From Dactylosporangium roseum (GTDB lineage: Bacteria; Actinomycetota; Actinomycetes; Mycobacteriales; Micromonosporaceae): DNA of 64,000 nucleotides. The notes under the pieces are model-generated. The model was not told where the DNA came from. It ran no database searches and worked only from the letters and a program-made list of their open reading frames with translations. The DNA lies in the NCBI RefSeq assembly GCF_025264685.1, contig NZ_CP073721.1, positions 5,323,001 to 5,387,000 on the forward strand, read 5' to 3'. Position numbers and translations under genes: made by a program. How positions within the stretch are numbered: the first letter of the stretch is position 1; the number at the start of each line of letters is the position of its first letter. Of this stretch, positions 8,849 through 16,918 are shown one piece after another.

Positions 8849-9784
8849 GTGCTGCTGGAGGGCAAGGTCGCAGTGGTCACCGGGGCCGGCACCGGACTGG
8901 GGCGGGCGGAGGCGATCGCCCTGGCGCGGTCCGGTGCCTTCGTCGTCGTGAACGACCTCGGCGTCGCGCTGGACGGGGCGCCCGACGAGAACCGTGCCGA
9001 GAGCGTGGTCAGCGAGATCCGGAAGTTCGGCGGTGAGGCCGTCGCACACGCCGGTGACGTCAGCGACTTCGACGCGGCGGGCGCACTGGTGGAGTGCGCC
9101 GTCTCGACGTACGGCTCGCTGGACATCCTGGTCAACAATGCCGGCATCCTGCGCGACCGCATGATCTTCAACATGTCCGTCGACGACTGGGACGCGGTCA
9201 TCCGGGTGCACCTGCGCGGCCACTTCAACACCTCCCGGTGGGCCACGAGCCACTGGCGGCGGCTGGCCCGGCGCACCGGGGAACCCGCGTACGGACGGAT
9301 CGTGAACACCGCGTCCGAGGCGTTCCTGCTCGGCTCGCCCGGCCAGCCGAACTACGCCGCGGCCAAGGCCGGCATCGTTTCGCTCACGCTGGCCACCGCG
9401 CGCTCCTGCGCCAAGTACGGCGTGCTGGCCAACGCGATCTGTCCCCGTGCCAACACCCGGATGACGGGTACCGAGCGGGCTGACGGCGATCCGGACGACC
9501 CGTTCGGCGCGGCGCGCGTAACGCCGCTGGTGACCTATCTGGCCTCACCCCGCGCGGCTCGCGTGTCGGGCCAGGTGTTCGTCGTGTACGGCGGGATGAT
9601 CGCGCTGCTCAAGGCGCCCGCCGTGGACCGCCGCTTCGACGCGGGCGCGGCCGGCTGGACCGCGGAGTCGCTGGCCGGCGAGCTCGAGCCGCTCTTCGCC
9701 ACCCGTACCCCCGTCGAGGACGGCTACCTGGCGACCGAGTTGCGGGCGCTGGCCAGCGACTCGTGGAACACCCGGGAACGGTGA
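8849..9784 (+). CDS. Short-chain dehydrogenase/reductase, multifunctional beta-oxidation type
   Basis: This 311-residue SDR has the NAD(P)-binding motif TGAGTGLGRAEA, then NNAGIL and the catalytic Tyr/Lys in PNYAAAKAG. The acidic loop VVVNDLGVALDG is typical of the 3-hydroxyacyl-CoA dehydrogenase domain of peroxisomal multifunctional enzyme 2, so oxidation of a 3-hydroxyacyl-CoA is likely. The GTG at 8849 (reading MLLEGKVAVVTG) fits the family start and lies two bases after the ligase stop; the open frame extends back to 8789. It is the last gene of the operon and is followed by a strong terminator hairpin. Confidence 0.86.
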   Translation: MLLEGKVAVVTGAGTGLGRAEAIALARSGAFVVVNDLGVALDGAPDENRAESVVSEIRKFGGEAVAHAGDVSDFDAAGALVECAVSTYGSLDILVNNAGILRDRMIFNMSVDDWDAVIRVHLRGHFNTSRWATSHWRRLARRTGEPAYGRIVNTASEAFLLGSPGQPNYAAAKAGIVSLTLATARSCAKYGVLANAICPRANTRMTGTERADGDPDDPFGAARVTPLVTYLASPRAARVSGQVFVVYGGMIALLKAPAVDRRFDAGAAGWTAESLAGELEPLFATRTPVEDGYLATELRALASDSWNTRER

Positions 9785-9820
9785 CGCACGGGGCCCCGGT
9801 CACGGCCGGGGCCCAGTGCG
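9785..9820. terminator. Bidirectional intrinsic terminator
   Basis: A 9-base perfect stem GGGCCCCGG/CCGGGGCCC with a 6-base loop is extended, after one mismatch, by CGCAC/GTGCG. It sits exactly between the convergent SDR and thiolase genes. There is no T tract, as is usual in actinomycetes. Confidence 0.85.
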
Positions 9821-9841
9821 TGGCCGTCGGTGGCTGGAGCG

Positions 9842-10984
9842 TTACCGGCGCTCGATGATGGTGGCCGAGGCGAGCGCCGAACCCGCGCACATCGAGACGA
9901 GCGCGGTACTCGCGTCGCGGCGCTCCAGTTCGTGCAGAGCGGTGGCGATCAACCGCGCTCCGGTGGCGCCGACCGGGTGCCCCAGCGCGAGCCCGCCGCC
10001 GTTGACGTTGAGCCGGTCCAGATCGGGCCGGTGCACGCCGGCCCAGGACAGCGGCACCGCGGCGAAGGCTTCGTTGATCTCGAACAGGTCGATGTCACCG
10101 ATCGTCATGCCGGCCCGGTCCAGCACGGCGCTGGTCGCCGCGACCGGGCCGTCGAGGTGGAAGAACGGGTCGGCACCCACCATAACCTGGCTGACGATGC
10201 GCGCCCGTGGCCGCAGCCCCGAGGCGACCGCGAGGTCGTCACGCATCCACAGGACGGCCGACGCCCCGTCGGACACCGGCGCCGAGGTGGCCGCGGTGTG
10301 CAGGCTCTCCGGCCGGACCGGGTCCAGGCCGGCGAGGGTGCTGCGATCGGTCGGCCGTGGAATGCCGTCCCGGGTCACCTGGACCGGGCCGTCCACAGTG
10401 GATACGGTAACCGGTACCACCTCACGGTCGAACCGTCCCTCCGCCCAGGCCCGCAGCGCCTTGCGGTGCGAGTGCACCGCGAACTCGTCCAGCGCGTCCC
10501 GCCCGAAGCCGCGATGCCGAGCGATCCGCTCGGCGGCCGCGAACTGGTCCGGCATGTCGATCGTCCAGCCCGGGGGGCGGTGCGCGTGCACGCCCGCGAT
10601 CCGGTTGCCGAGCAGCGGGACCCGGCTCATGCTCTCCACCCCGCAGGCGACGCCCACGTCGATGACGCCCGCCTCGATGAGGCCGGCGACGATGTGGTTC
10701 GCCTGCTGGCTGGAGGAGCACGCGCAGTTGACCACCGTCGCTGCCGTCGTCGTGGGCAGCCCGGCGGCGAGCCAGGCGGTCCGGCCGACGTTGGACGCCT
10801 GCTCCCCGGACTGTGTCACGCAGCCGCAGAATAGCTGCTCCACCCGCGCCGGATCGACGCCGGTCCGGCCGAACAGGGCGGTGAGCACCTGGCCGAGCAG
10901 TTCGGCCGGATGCACGCCGGCCAGTTCCTTGCCCCGTTTGGTCATCGGGCTGCGGACCGCCTCGACGATCACCGCGTTCGCCAT
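9842..10984 (-). CDS. Acetyl-CoA acetyltransferase (true thiolase)
   Basis: This 380-residue protein has the complete thiolase active site: the nucleophilic Cys in VVNCACSSSQ, the His in GGGLALGHPVGATG and the C-terminal Cys in VSMCAGSA. It should release acetyl- or propionyl-CoA from a 3-ketoacyl-CoA. This separates it clearly from the three thiolase-fold proteins of the window that lack these residues. The start MANAVIVEAVRSP was chosen from family alignment; the frame stays open to 11062. It is transcribed alone, divergently from the acyl-CoA dehydrogenase operon. Confidence 0.92.
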   Translation of the reverse strand: MANAVIVEAVRSPMTKRGKELAGVHPAELLGQVLTALFGRTGVDPARVEQLFCGCVTQSGEQASNVGRTAWLAAGLPTTTAATVVNCACSSSQQANHIVAGLIEAGVIDVGVACGVESMSRVPLLGNRIAGVHAHRPPGWTIDMPDQFAAAERIARHRGFGRDALDEFAVHSHRKALRAWAEGRFDREVVPVTVSTVDGPVQVTRDGIPRPTDRSTLAGLDPVRPESLHTAATSAPVSDGASAVLWMRDDLAVASGLRPRARIVSQVMVGADPFFHLDGPVAATSAVLDRAGMTIGDIDLFEINEAFAAVPLSWAGVHRPDLDRLNVNGGGLALGHPVGATGARLIATALHELERRDASTALVSMCAGSALASATIIERR

Positions 10985-11062
10985 CGTCAACCTTTCTCTT
11001 GCCACGCTCCCGCGCTCAACTGACGGGCAGGGTGGCTCGACGGCAACTGGTAAGGAATCCAA

Positions 11063-11090
11063 ATATTAAGGTTACCGCCACACATGTCAA
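11063..11090 (-). promoter_or_regulatory. Promoter of the thiolase gene
   Basis: Read on the minus strand, TTGACA (11090-11085) is followed by a 16-base spacer and TAATAT (11068-11063). This is close to the sigma-70 consensus and lies about 80 bases before the thiolase start. Confidence 0.7.
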
Positions 11091-11106
11091 GAGCCGACCT
11101 GGAAGT

Positions 11107-11119
11107 GTTGACGGTCAAC
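11107..11119. promoter_or_regulatory. Perfect inverted repeat GTTGAC-G-GTCAAC over the -35 box (candidate operator)
   Basis: Two perfect 6-base arms around one base overlap the -35 element of the plus-strand promoter and lie 17 bases from the -35 of the divergent one. The size and place suit a TetR-family dimer. No TetR gene is in the window, so the regulator is unknown. Confidence 0.5.
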
Positions 11120-11136
11120 GTCGACCTGGGTATGGT
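11108..11136 (+). promoter_or_regulatory. Promoter of the acyl-CoA dehydrogenase/CoA-transferase operon
   Basis: TTGACG (11108-11113), a 17-base spacer and TATGGT (11131-11136) form a good sigma-70-type promoter. Transcription from about 11143 would give a leader of about 75 bases, which contains a second small inverted repeat ACACT/AGTGT (11151-11165). Confidence 0.65.
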
Positions 11137-11218
11137 CCAAGAAACTTAGGACACTTAACTAGTGTGGTGTACCGCGAGCCAGCCTGATCCCGAAACGCGC
11201 CTGACGAGCGAGGTACCC

Positions 11219-12400
11219 GTGCACATCTTCTACACCGGCGAGCAGTTGGCCCTGCGCGAGGAGTCCCGCCGCTATTTCGCCCTCCTCGGGCGCGACCTGC
11301 CCGCGCCCGACAGCGATGAGGTCGAGGTACGGCGGGAGTGGTACCGCCGGCTGCGGCGGCGGCTGGGCGCGGACGGCTGGCTCGGCGTCGGCTGGCCCCG
11401 CGAGGTGGGCGGCCAGGGTCGCACTCCGCTGGAACAGTACGTCTTCTTCGAGGAGGTACAGCGCGCCGGCATTCCGTATCCGATGATCTCGGTGAACACG
11501 GTGGGCCCGACACTGATGAGCTACGGCAGCCCGCAGCAGCAACAGGAGTACCTGCCCGCGATCCTGCGCGGCGACATCGAGTTCTCCATCGGCTACACCG
11601 AACCGGAGGCGGGCAGCGATCTGGCGTCGTTGACCACCAGGGCGCACCGCGACGGCGACGAGTACGTCATCAACGGCGCCAAGATCTTCACCTCCGGCGC
11701 GGAGGTCTCCGACTACATCTGGCTGGCGGCACGCACCGACCCGGACGCTCCCAAGCATCGCGGTCTATCCATCTTCATCGTGCCCACCTCGGCACCCGGA
11801 TTCTCGGTCGCGCCGCTGCACACCATCGCCGCGCGCATCCGCCGCACCACCTCCACCCACTACGACAACGTCCGGGTGCCGGCCGCGAACCTGGTCGGGC
11901 ACGAGGGCGGCGGCTGGCGCCTGATCACCAGCCAGCTCAACCACGAGCGGGTCGCGATGGCCGCCGCGGGCGCCCGGATCTTCGGCCTGTTCGACTCCGT
12001 GGTCCAGTGGGCCGGAGAGCAACCCACGACCGGCGGGCGGCTCATCGACGAGAACTGGGTACGGCAGCTCCTGGCCCGCGCCTACGTCCGCATGGAAACC
12101 CTGAAGCTGCATAGCTGGCGGGTCGCGGACGCGCTCAACCGCGACGAACTGACACCCGCGCTGGCCTCCAGTGCGAAAGTGGTCGGCACCGAGGCCATCC
12201 TCGACGTCATCGGCCTGCTCATGCAGATCGTCGGCGAGCGGGCCTACCTCGCCGCCGACGACCCGGGAGCACCGCTGGCCGGCCGGCTGGACATCGAGTA
12301 CCAGGCATCGGTGGTGGGCACCTTCGGCGGCGGCAACAACGACGTGCAGCGCGAACTTGTCGCCATGTCCGGACTGGGCCTGCCCCGGGCACCCCGCTAA
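11219..12400 (+). CDS. Acyl-CoA dehydrogenase, subunit of a probable heteromeric pair
   Basis: This 393-residue protein is a full-length acyl-CoA dehydrogenase. It has the flavin segment YTEPEAGSDLASL, the FAD/substrate strand INGAKIFTSGA and the C-terminal FGGGNNDVQRELVA in place of the common EGTxEIQR. In actinobacteria, such proteins often form alpha2beta2 enzymes (ChsE/FadE type) with a second, shorter dehydrogenase, and one follows at 12469. The GTG at 11219 lies behind GAGCGAGGT. The product is a 2-enoyl-CoA made with reduction of FAD. Confidence 0.88.
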   Translation: MHIFYTGEQLALREESRRYFALLGRDLPAPDSDEVEVRREWYRRLRRRLGADGWLGVGWPREVGGQGRTPLEQYVFFEEVQRAGIPYPMISVNTVGPTLMSYGSPQQQQEYLPAILRGDIEFSIGYTEPEAGSDLASLTTRAHRDGDEYVINGAKIFTSGAEVSDYIWLAARTDPDAPKHRGLSIFIVPTSAPGFSVAPLHTIAARIRRTTSTHYDNVRVPAANLVGHEGGGWRLITSQLNHERVAMAAAGARIFGLFDSVVQWAGEQPTTGGRLIDENWVRQLLARAYVRMETLKLHSWRVADALNRDELTPALASSAKVVGTEAILDVIGLLMQIVGERAYLAADDPGAPLAGRLDIEYQASVVGTFGGGNNDVQRELVAMSGLGLPRAPR

Positions 12401-12421
12401 GACCTGTTCAAGGAGAACCTT

Positions 12422-12460
12422 ATGACGACCCTGCCGCTGTTCCGCACCGTTCAGGACTGA
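12422..12460 (+). CDS. 12-residue micro-ORF with strong ribosome-binding site (doubtful gene)
   Basis: AAGGAG is followed at good spacing by ATG and 12 codons (MTTLPLFRTVQD) ending in TGA, eight bases before the next dehydrogenase gene, which itself has no clear Shine-Dalgarno site. It could load ribosomes for re-initiation at 12469, or be the remnant of an older start region. No function is claimed. Confidence 0.3.
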   Translation: MTTLPLFRTVQD

Positions 12461-12468
12461 CGCCGGTC

Positions 12469-13569
12469 ATGGACTTCAGCCTCACCGAAGAGCAGGCGGC
12501 GATCCGCGAGACCTGTACGGCCGTCCTGGCCGAGCACGACATCGTGCGCACCGGCTGGCGCGACCTCCCCGGCGGAGCCGACTGGCTGGACGCACCGCTG
12601 TGGCGGAAGCTGGTCGAGGCCGGCATCCCCGAGCTGTACCTGCCGCAGCGCTGCGGCGGCGGCGACTACGGCGCGATCGAGCGCTGCGTCGCCGCCGAGA
12701 GCCTGGGCTGGCACCTGGGCCGGGTACCGCTGATCGAGACGACGGTGCTCGCCGGCATGCCGCTGGCCGCCGCCGGCACCCCACGGGCTGACGCGCTGCT
12801 GCGGGACATCCGACGCGGCGCACTCGTGGTCGGAGCGTACCGGGAACCGGCCCGCCCGGGCTTCGGTGCGGCCGGGGTTGTCGCCGACGCCGGCACGCTC
12901 ACCGGCGCCAAGTCGTTCGTCGCGTTCGCCGAGCCCGCCGAGAGCTTCGTGGTCTCCGCCGCCACCCCGGACGGCACCGGGCTGTTCCTGGTCGACCCGG
13001 CCGGGCCCGGGGTGCGTACCATCGAACACACCGCCACCAATGGCCGTCCGGAATGGACAGTCGAGTTCACCGGCTGCCCCGCCGAGCCGCTGCTGGCGCC
13101 GGGCGCCGCCACCGAAGACGTCCTCAACCGCACCTGGGCGCACGCCGCCGTCGCCTCGGCCGGCCTGCTGGTCGGCATCACCGGCCGGGCGTTGGAACTC
13201 AGCCGGGCACACGTGCTGTCCCGCCGCCAGTTCGGGCGGCCACTGGCCGAGTTCCAGGCGGTCACGATGCACATGGCCGACGCCTTCATCGACGTCGCCA
13301 CGATCCGGTATGCCACCTACCAGGCCGCCTGGTGCCTGGACCACGACCGCGACGACCGGGAGGTCACCGTCGCCCAGATCGTCGCCGGCGAAGCATCGGC
13401 CCGGGTGCTCGGTATCGCCCAGCACCTCCACGGCGGGACGGGCGTGGACCGGGACTATCCGCTGCACCAGTTCCTGCGGTGGGCCAAACACGAGGAGCTC
13501 AGTTACGGGTCGGCCATGGCGCACCTGGACCGGTTGGGCGACGCACTCGCCGGGCAGGTGCCGGGATGA
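12469..13569 (+). CDS. Acyl-CoA dehydrogenase, second subunit
   Basis: This 366-residue protein opens with MDFSLTEEQAAIRET, a typical dehydrogenase N-terminal helix. It contains SRRQFGRPLAEFQAV and the C-terminal HLHGGTGVDRDYPLHQFLRW. It lacks the usual EPxAGSD flavin loop and the EGT motif, as expected for the partner subunit of a heteromeric FadE enzyme with the 11219 product. Its stop overlaps the ATG of the CoA-transferase gene. Confidence 0.86.
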   Translation: MDFSLTEEQAAIRETCTAVLAEHDIVRTGWRDLPGGADWLDAPLWRKLVEAGIPELYLPQRCGGGDYGAIERCVAAESLGWHLGRVPLIETTVLAGMPLAAAGTPRADALLRDIRRGALVVGAYREPARPGFGAAGVVADAGTLTGAKSFVAFAEPAESFVVSAATPDGTGLFLVDPAGPGVRTIEHTATNGRPEWTVEFTGCPAEPLLAPGAATEDVLNRTWAHAAVASAGLLVGITGRALELSRAHVLSRRQFGRPLAEFQAVTMHMADAFIDVATIRYATYQAAWCLDHDRDDREVTVAQIVAGEASARVLGIAQHLHGGTGVDRDYPLHQFLRWAKHEELSYGSAMAHLDRLGDALAGQVPG

Positions 13570-15869
13570 GCGCGGATGACACCGCACCGCTGCGCGGACT
13601 CGTCGTCGTCGAGTGGGGTAGTGACCACAGCCTGGCGTACGCGGGCTGGCTGCTGCGCCTCCTGGGCGCCGACGTCGTCAAGATCGAGCCACCGGACGGC
13701 GACCCGAGACGCACCGCGCCGCCGTTGGCGCCGACCGGCACCAGCGCCATGTTCGAGTTCCTCGACGGCGGTAAGCGCAGCGCCCGCGTCGATGCCACCG
13801 ACCGGGCCGCCATCACCCGGCTGATCGAGCGGGCCGACCTGGTCCTGGAGGCGATGGGCCCCGGCCGCGTCGAGGCGCTCGGTCTCGGGGACCTGTTGAC
13901 CCGGCCCGGCATCCGGTTCGTCCGCGTCTCCCCGTTCGGCCAGGACGGCCCGCACGCCCCGCATCCGGCGACCCCCTTCACTCTCCAGGCGGCCAGCGGC
14001 TGGCTGCAACGGCGCGGCAACAGCGCGAGGCCGATCCAGGTCGGTGGCCGGTACCCGCTGGCTTTCCAGGCGGTACACACCGCGCTGGCCGGACTGATCG
14101 CGCTGGCGATACCCACCACGGCGCCGGTGGTCGCCGATCTGTCCCTCCAGGAATGCCTGCAAACCTCCACGCCGCTGCCCACCCGGCTGCTCGACCTGCT
14201 GCGCCAGCTCGGCCGCGAGGAGCAGTTGGAGCGCCGGCCGCTGGGCGTGGTGCGCTGCCGCGACGGCTGGGCGGGCATCAACATCCTCACCGCACAGCAG
14301 TGGGCCGACGTGTGCGTGCTGCTGGGCGTCGAGGAGTTCGTCGACGGATGGGCGGTCCTGCGCCGCGATCCGGCACGGCTGGCCGAGTTCTCCCGCCGCA
14401 CCCGCGACGTCCTCGCCGGAATGGCCGTCGACGACGTCGTCTCACTCTGCCAGGCGTTGCGGGTGCCGGCGAACCCGATCGGCGACGGCGGCACGCTGCC
14501 GGGGCTCGCCCACTGGCGGGAACGGGAGTTCTTCGTGACCCGGGAACGCGACGGCGTCACGTGGCGTCACCCGTCGGCACCCTGGCGCTTCTCCCGCAGC
14601 CCGCTGGCCCCGCCCCGGAACGCTCCCGATCTCGGCGAGTACCAGCCGACGCCCGGTGCGCCCTGGCCGACGCCCGGCTGGGGCAGTGTGGCCGCGCCCC
14701 TGTCCCGGTTGCGGATCCTCGATCTCACCACCTTCTGGGCCGGCCCGTCGATGACCTGTGTGCTCGGCGGGTACGGGGCGGACGTCATCAAGGTGGAGTC
14801 GATCCAGCGACCCGACGGGCAGCGGTACGGGCTGACCTTCCGGGAACTGGGTGACGACTGGTACGAGCACAGCGGCCTGTGGCAGGGAACCAACCTCAAC
14901 AAGCGCAGCCTGACCCTGGATCTGACCCGCGAACCCGGCCGCGACCTGGTCCGGCGTCTCGTCGCTCGCGCCGACGTCCTGGTGGAGAACTACTCCGTGC
15001 GGGTGCTGGACTCCTTCGGCCTGGGCTGGGACGAGGTGCGCGCGCTCAACCCGCGCGCGGTGCTGGTCCGGCTGCCCGGTTTCGGCCTGACCGGCCCGTG
15101 GCGGGACTACGTCGGCTGGGGCATGACGTTCGAACAACTCTGCGGCCCCGCCTGGCAGACCGGCGAGCCGGACGGGCCGCCGGTCACCCCCGGCGGCTAC
15201 TGCGACGCCCTGGTCGGCATGCACGGCGCGGTCGCCACCCTGGCCGCGCTCGTCGAACGGGACCGCTCCGGCATCGGGCAGCTCGTCGAGGTGCCGCAGA
15301 TCGAGGTGGTCGCCTGCGCGACGGCGGACCAGATGGTCACCGCCACGCTCACCGGCGCCGCCCCGGGACGGGTCGGCAACGACAGCCCGGATGCCCTGCT
15401 CCAGGACGTCTTCCCGCTGGCCGGACCGGACGAGTGGCTGGCCCTCAGCGTGCAGACCGCGGCACAGCTCGCCGCGCTGCGCACCGTCGTCGGCGACCGC
15501 GACGGGCCGGTCCGCGAGGCGGTCGCCGCCTGGGCGGAGGCCCGGAAGCCGGACGAGACCGTGCCGGCGCTGCTCGCCGCCGGGATACCAGCCGCCCGGG
15601 TGGAGACCCCCGCCACGATCCGCGAACACCCGCAACTGGTGGCCCGCGGCTACTGGACGACCGTCGCCCGGCGGCGTACCGGCAGCGCCGTCTTCCCCAC
15701 GTTCCCGGTCCGGTTCACGCCCGGCCCGCCCAACGCGCACCGGCGCCCGGCCCCGACCCTCGGCCAGCACAACGAGGAGATCCTGCGCGACGAGCTCGGC
15801 CTCGACGACGCCGCGATCGCCGCGCTGGCCGCGGACCAGATCATCGGTACCACCCCACTGGGCGCCTGA
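13566..15869 (+). CDS. Tandem-fused CaiB/BaiF CoA-transferase, N-terminal half apparently inactive
   Basis: This 767-residue protein has two CaiB/BaiF domains, about 1-375 (LVVVEWGSDHSLAYAGWLLR) and about 380-767 (LRILDLTTFWAGPSMTCVLG). The second keeps the active-site Asp (GGYCDALVGMHGAV). In the first, the matching segment reads GGRYPLAFQAVHTAL and no Asp is present, so only one catalytic centre is expected. The ATG overlaps the dehydrogenase stop (ATGA). It is a paralogue of the 3712-6057 protein and may activate or recycle CoA for the acid released by the hydrolase encoded next. Confidence 0.87.
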   Translation: MSADDTAPLRGLVVVEWGSDHSLAYAGWLLRLLGADVVKIEPPDGDPRRTAPPLAPTGTSAMFEFLDGGKRSARVDATDRAAITRLIERADLVLEAMGPGRVEALGLGDLLTRPGIRFVRVSPFGQDGPHAPHPATPFTLQAASGWLQRRGNSARPIQVGGRYPLAFQAVHTALAGLIALAIPTTAPVVADLSLQECLQTSTPLPTRLLDLLRQLGREEQLERRPLGVVRCRDGWAGINILTAQQWADVCVLLGVEEFVDGWAVLRRDPARLAEFSRRTRDVLAGMAVDDVVSLCQALRVPANPIGDGGTLPGLAHWREREFFVTRERDGVTWRHPSAPWRFSRSPLAPPRNAPDLGEYQPTPGAPWPTPGWGSVAAPLSRLRILDLTTFWAGPSMTCVLGGYGADVIKVESIQRPDGQRYGLTFRELGDDWYEHSGLWQGTNLNKRSLTLDLTREPGRDLVRRLVARADVLVENYSVRVLDSFGLGWDEVRALNPRAVLVRLPGFGLTGPWRDYVGWGMTFEQLCGPAWQTGEPDGPPVTPGGYCDALVGMHGAVATLAALVERDRSGIGQLVEVPQIEVVACATADQMVTATLTGAAPGRVGNDSPDALLQDVFPLAGPDEWLALSVQTAAQLAALRTVVGDRDGPVREAVAAWAEARKPDETVPALLAAGIPAARVETPATIREHPQLVARGYWTTVARRRTGSAVFPTFPVRFTPGPPNAHRRPAPTLGQHNEEILRDELGLDDAAIAALAADQIIGTTPLGA

Positions 15870-15872
15870 CCT

Positions 15873-15891
15873 CGGTGGCACCGGCCCACCG
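15873..15891 (+). other. Hairpin between CoA-transferase and diketone hydrolase genes
   Basis: CGGTGG and CCACCG form a 6-base stem with a 7-base loop in the 45-base gap. It could be a weak attenuator or an mRNA-stabilising element; no direct evidence separates these. Confidence 0.3.
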
Positions 15892-15914
15892 CACCTAGGA
15901 ACGGAAGAACTGGC

Positions 15915-16667
15915 GTGAAACCCGACTTCGACACCTACTCGACCGCGTACCGGCACGTCGCGATCACCCGCACGGATGGGATCATCGAGCTCACGCTGCA
16001 CACCGACGGCGGACCGCTGGTGTGGGGCGACGGTCCGCACACCGAACTCGGCTACTGCTTCGCCGACGTCGCCGCCGATCCGGACAACCGCGTCGTCATC
16101 CTCACCGGCGCCGGGGACCGCTTCCTGGCCGATCTTGACACCAGTTGGGTGGGCGGCATGAACCCCGTCAAGTGGGACAAGATCTTTCAGCATGGGCGAC
16201 GGCTGCTGACCAACCTGCTCGCCATCGAGGTGCCGGTGATCGCCGCGGTGAACGGCCCGGCTCGGGTGCACGCCGAGCTGGCCGTCATGTCGGACATCGT
16301 GCTCGCCGCCGACACCGCCGACTTCCAGGACGCTCCCCACTTCCGGTACGGCACTGTGCCGGGCGACGGCGTCCACATCGTCTGGCCTCATCTGCTCGGC
16401 CCCAACCGCGGCCGATACTTCCTGCTGACCGGACAACGGCTCAGCGCCGCGGAGGCGCACACCCTCGGCGTGGTCAACGAGGTGCTCCCCGGGGAACAGC
16501 TCATGCACCGCGCCCGGCAACTCGCCGGCGACCTGGCCCGTCAGCCCGACATGGCGCTGCGCTACACGCGGGCCGCGCTCACCGAGGAGCTCAAGCGGCG
16601 ACTGGCCGACGGCCTCGGATACGGGCTCGCCCTCGAAGGCCTCGCCGCCTACCAGTCCTGGCCGTGA
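15915..16667 (+). CDS. 6-oxocamphor hydrolase-type beta-diketone hydrolase (crotonase family)
   Basis: This 250-residue crotonase closely fits 6-oxocamphor hydrolase (the camK product), which cleaves a bicyclic beta-diketone by retro-Claisen chemistry. All residues reported for that enzyme occur with a constant offset of three: Trp37, His42, His119, His142, Asp151 and Glu241 here against 40, 45, 122, 145, 154 and 244. The second hydratase glutamate is absent (DAPHF), so an ordinary hydratase role is unlikely. Family matches come from memory. The GTG start follows GGAAGAA. It closes the 11.2-16.7 kb operon and suggests that a cyclic 1,3-diketone is an intermediate of the pathway. Confidence 0.85.
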   Translation: MKPDFDTYSTAYRHVAITRTDGIIELTLHTDGGPLVWGDGPHTELGYCFADVAADPDNRVVILTGAGDRFLADLDTSWVGGMNPVKWDKIFQHGRRLLTNLLAIEVPVIAAVNGPARVHAELAVMSDIVLAADTADFQDAPHFRYGTVPGDGVHIVWPHLLGPNRGRYFLLTGQRLSAAEAHTLGVVNEVLPGEQLMHRARQLAGDLARQPDMALRYTRAALTEELKRRLADGLGYGLALEGLAAYQSWP

Positions 16668-16697
16668 CCGGCGCTTCCGCTGAATCATATCGGCCAA

Positions 16698-16718
16698 TCG
16701 AGTGACTCACCCACTCGA
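16698..16718 (+). terminator. Probable terminator after the diketone hydrolase gene
   Basis: TCGAGTG and CACTCGA form a perfect 7-base stem with a 7-base loop, 30 bases after the stop and just before the next promoter. Confidence 0.5.
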
Positions 16719-16741
16719 ATCTCCAGTGCGCCAACAAGCCC

Positions 16742-16770
16742 TTGACGTGCTACTGGGGCCTGGTTATGCT
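16742..16770 (+). promoter_or_regulatory. Strong sigma-70-type promoter before the ABC substrate-binding protein
   Basis: TTGACG (16742-16747), a 17-base spacer and TATGCT (16765-16770) are followed by an AT-richer stretch and an imperfect inverted repeat (16786-16803, TTTGGT against ACTAAA) that could be an operator near the transcript start. The predicted leader is about 140 bases. Confidence 0.65.
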
Positions 16771-16918
16771 TCGGGCCTCTAACTATTTGGTAGCTGAACT
16801 AAAATCCGTATCTCTTCACCTTGTCGGCTTTTGTGACGCAGATGAGCGACGTCCGCGAGCCGAGCCGGATGTGACCGGCGCACCGGGATCAATGTGGTCT
16901 TCAAGCAGGAGAGTCGAC

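Noticed and set aside
11101..11165. KstR or KstR2 operator
   Set aside because: The palindrome GTTGAC-G-GTCAAC does not fit the usual KstR or KstR2 words, and neither regulator is encoded here.
14442..16697. Open minus-strand frame of about 750 codons opposite the second CoA-transferase
   Set aside because: Same GC-skew shadow effect; the plus-strand protein has clear family motifs along its whole length.
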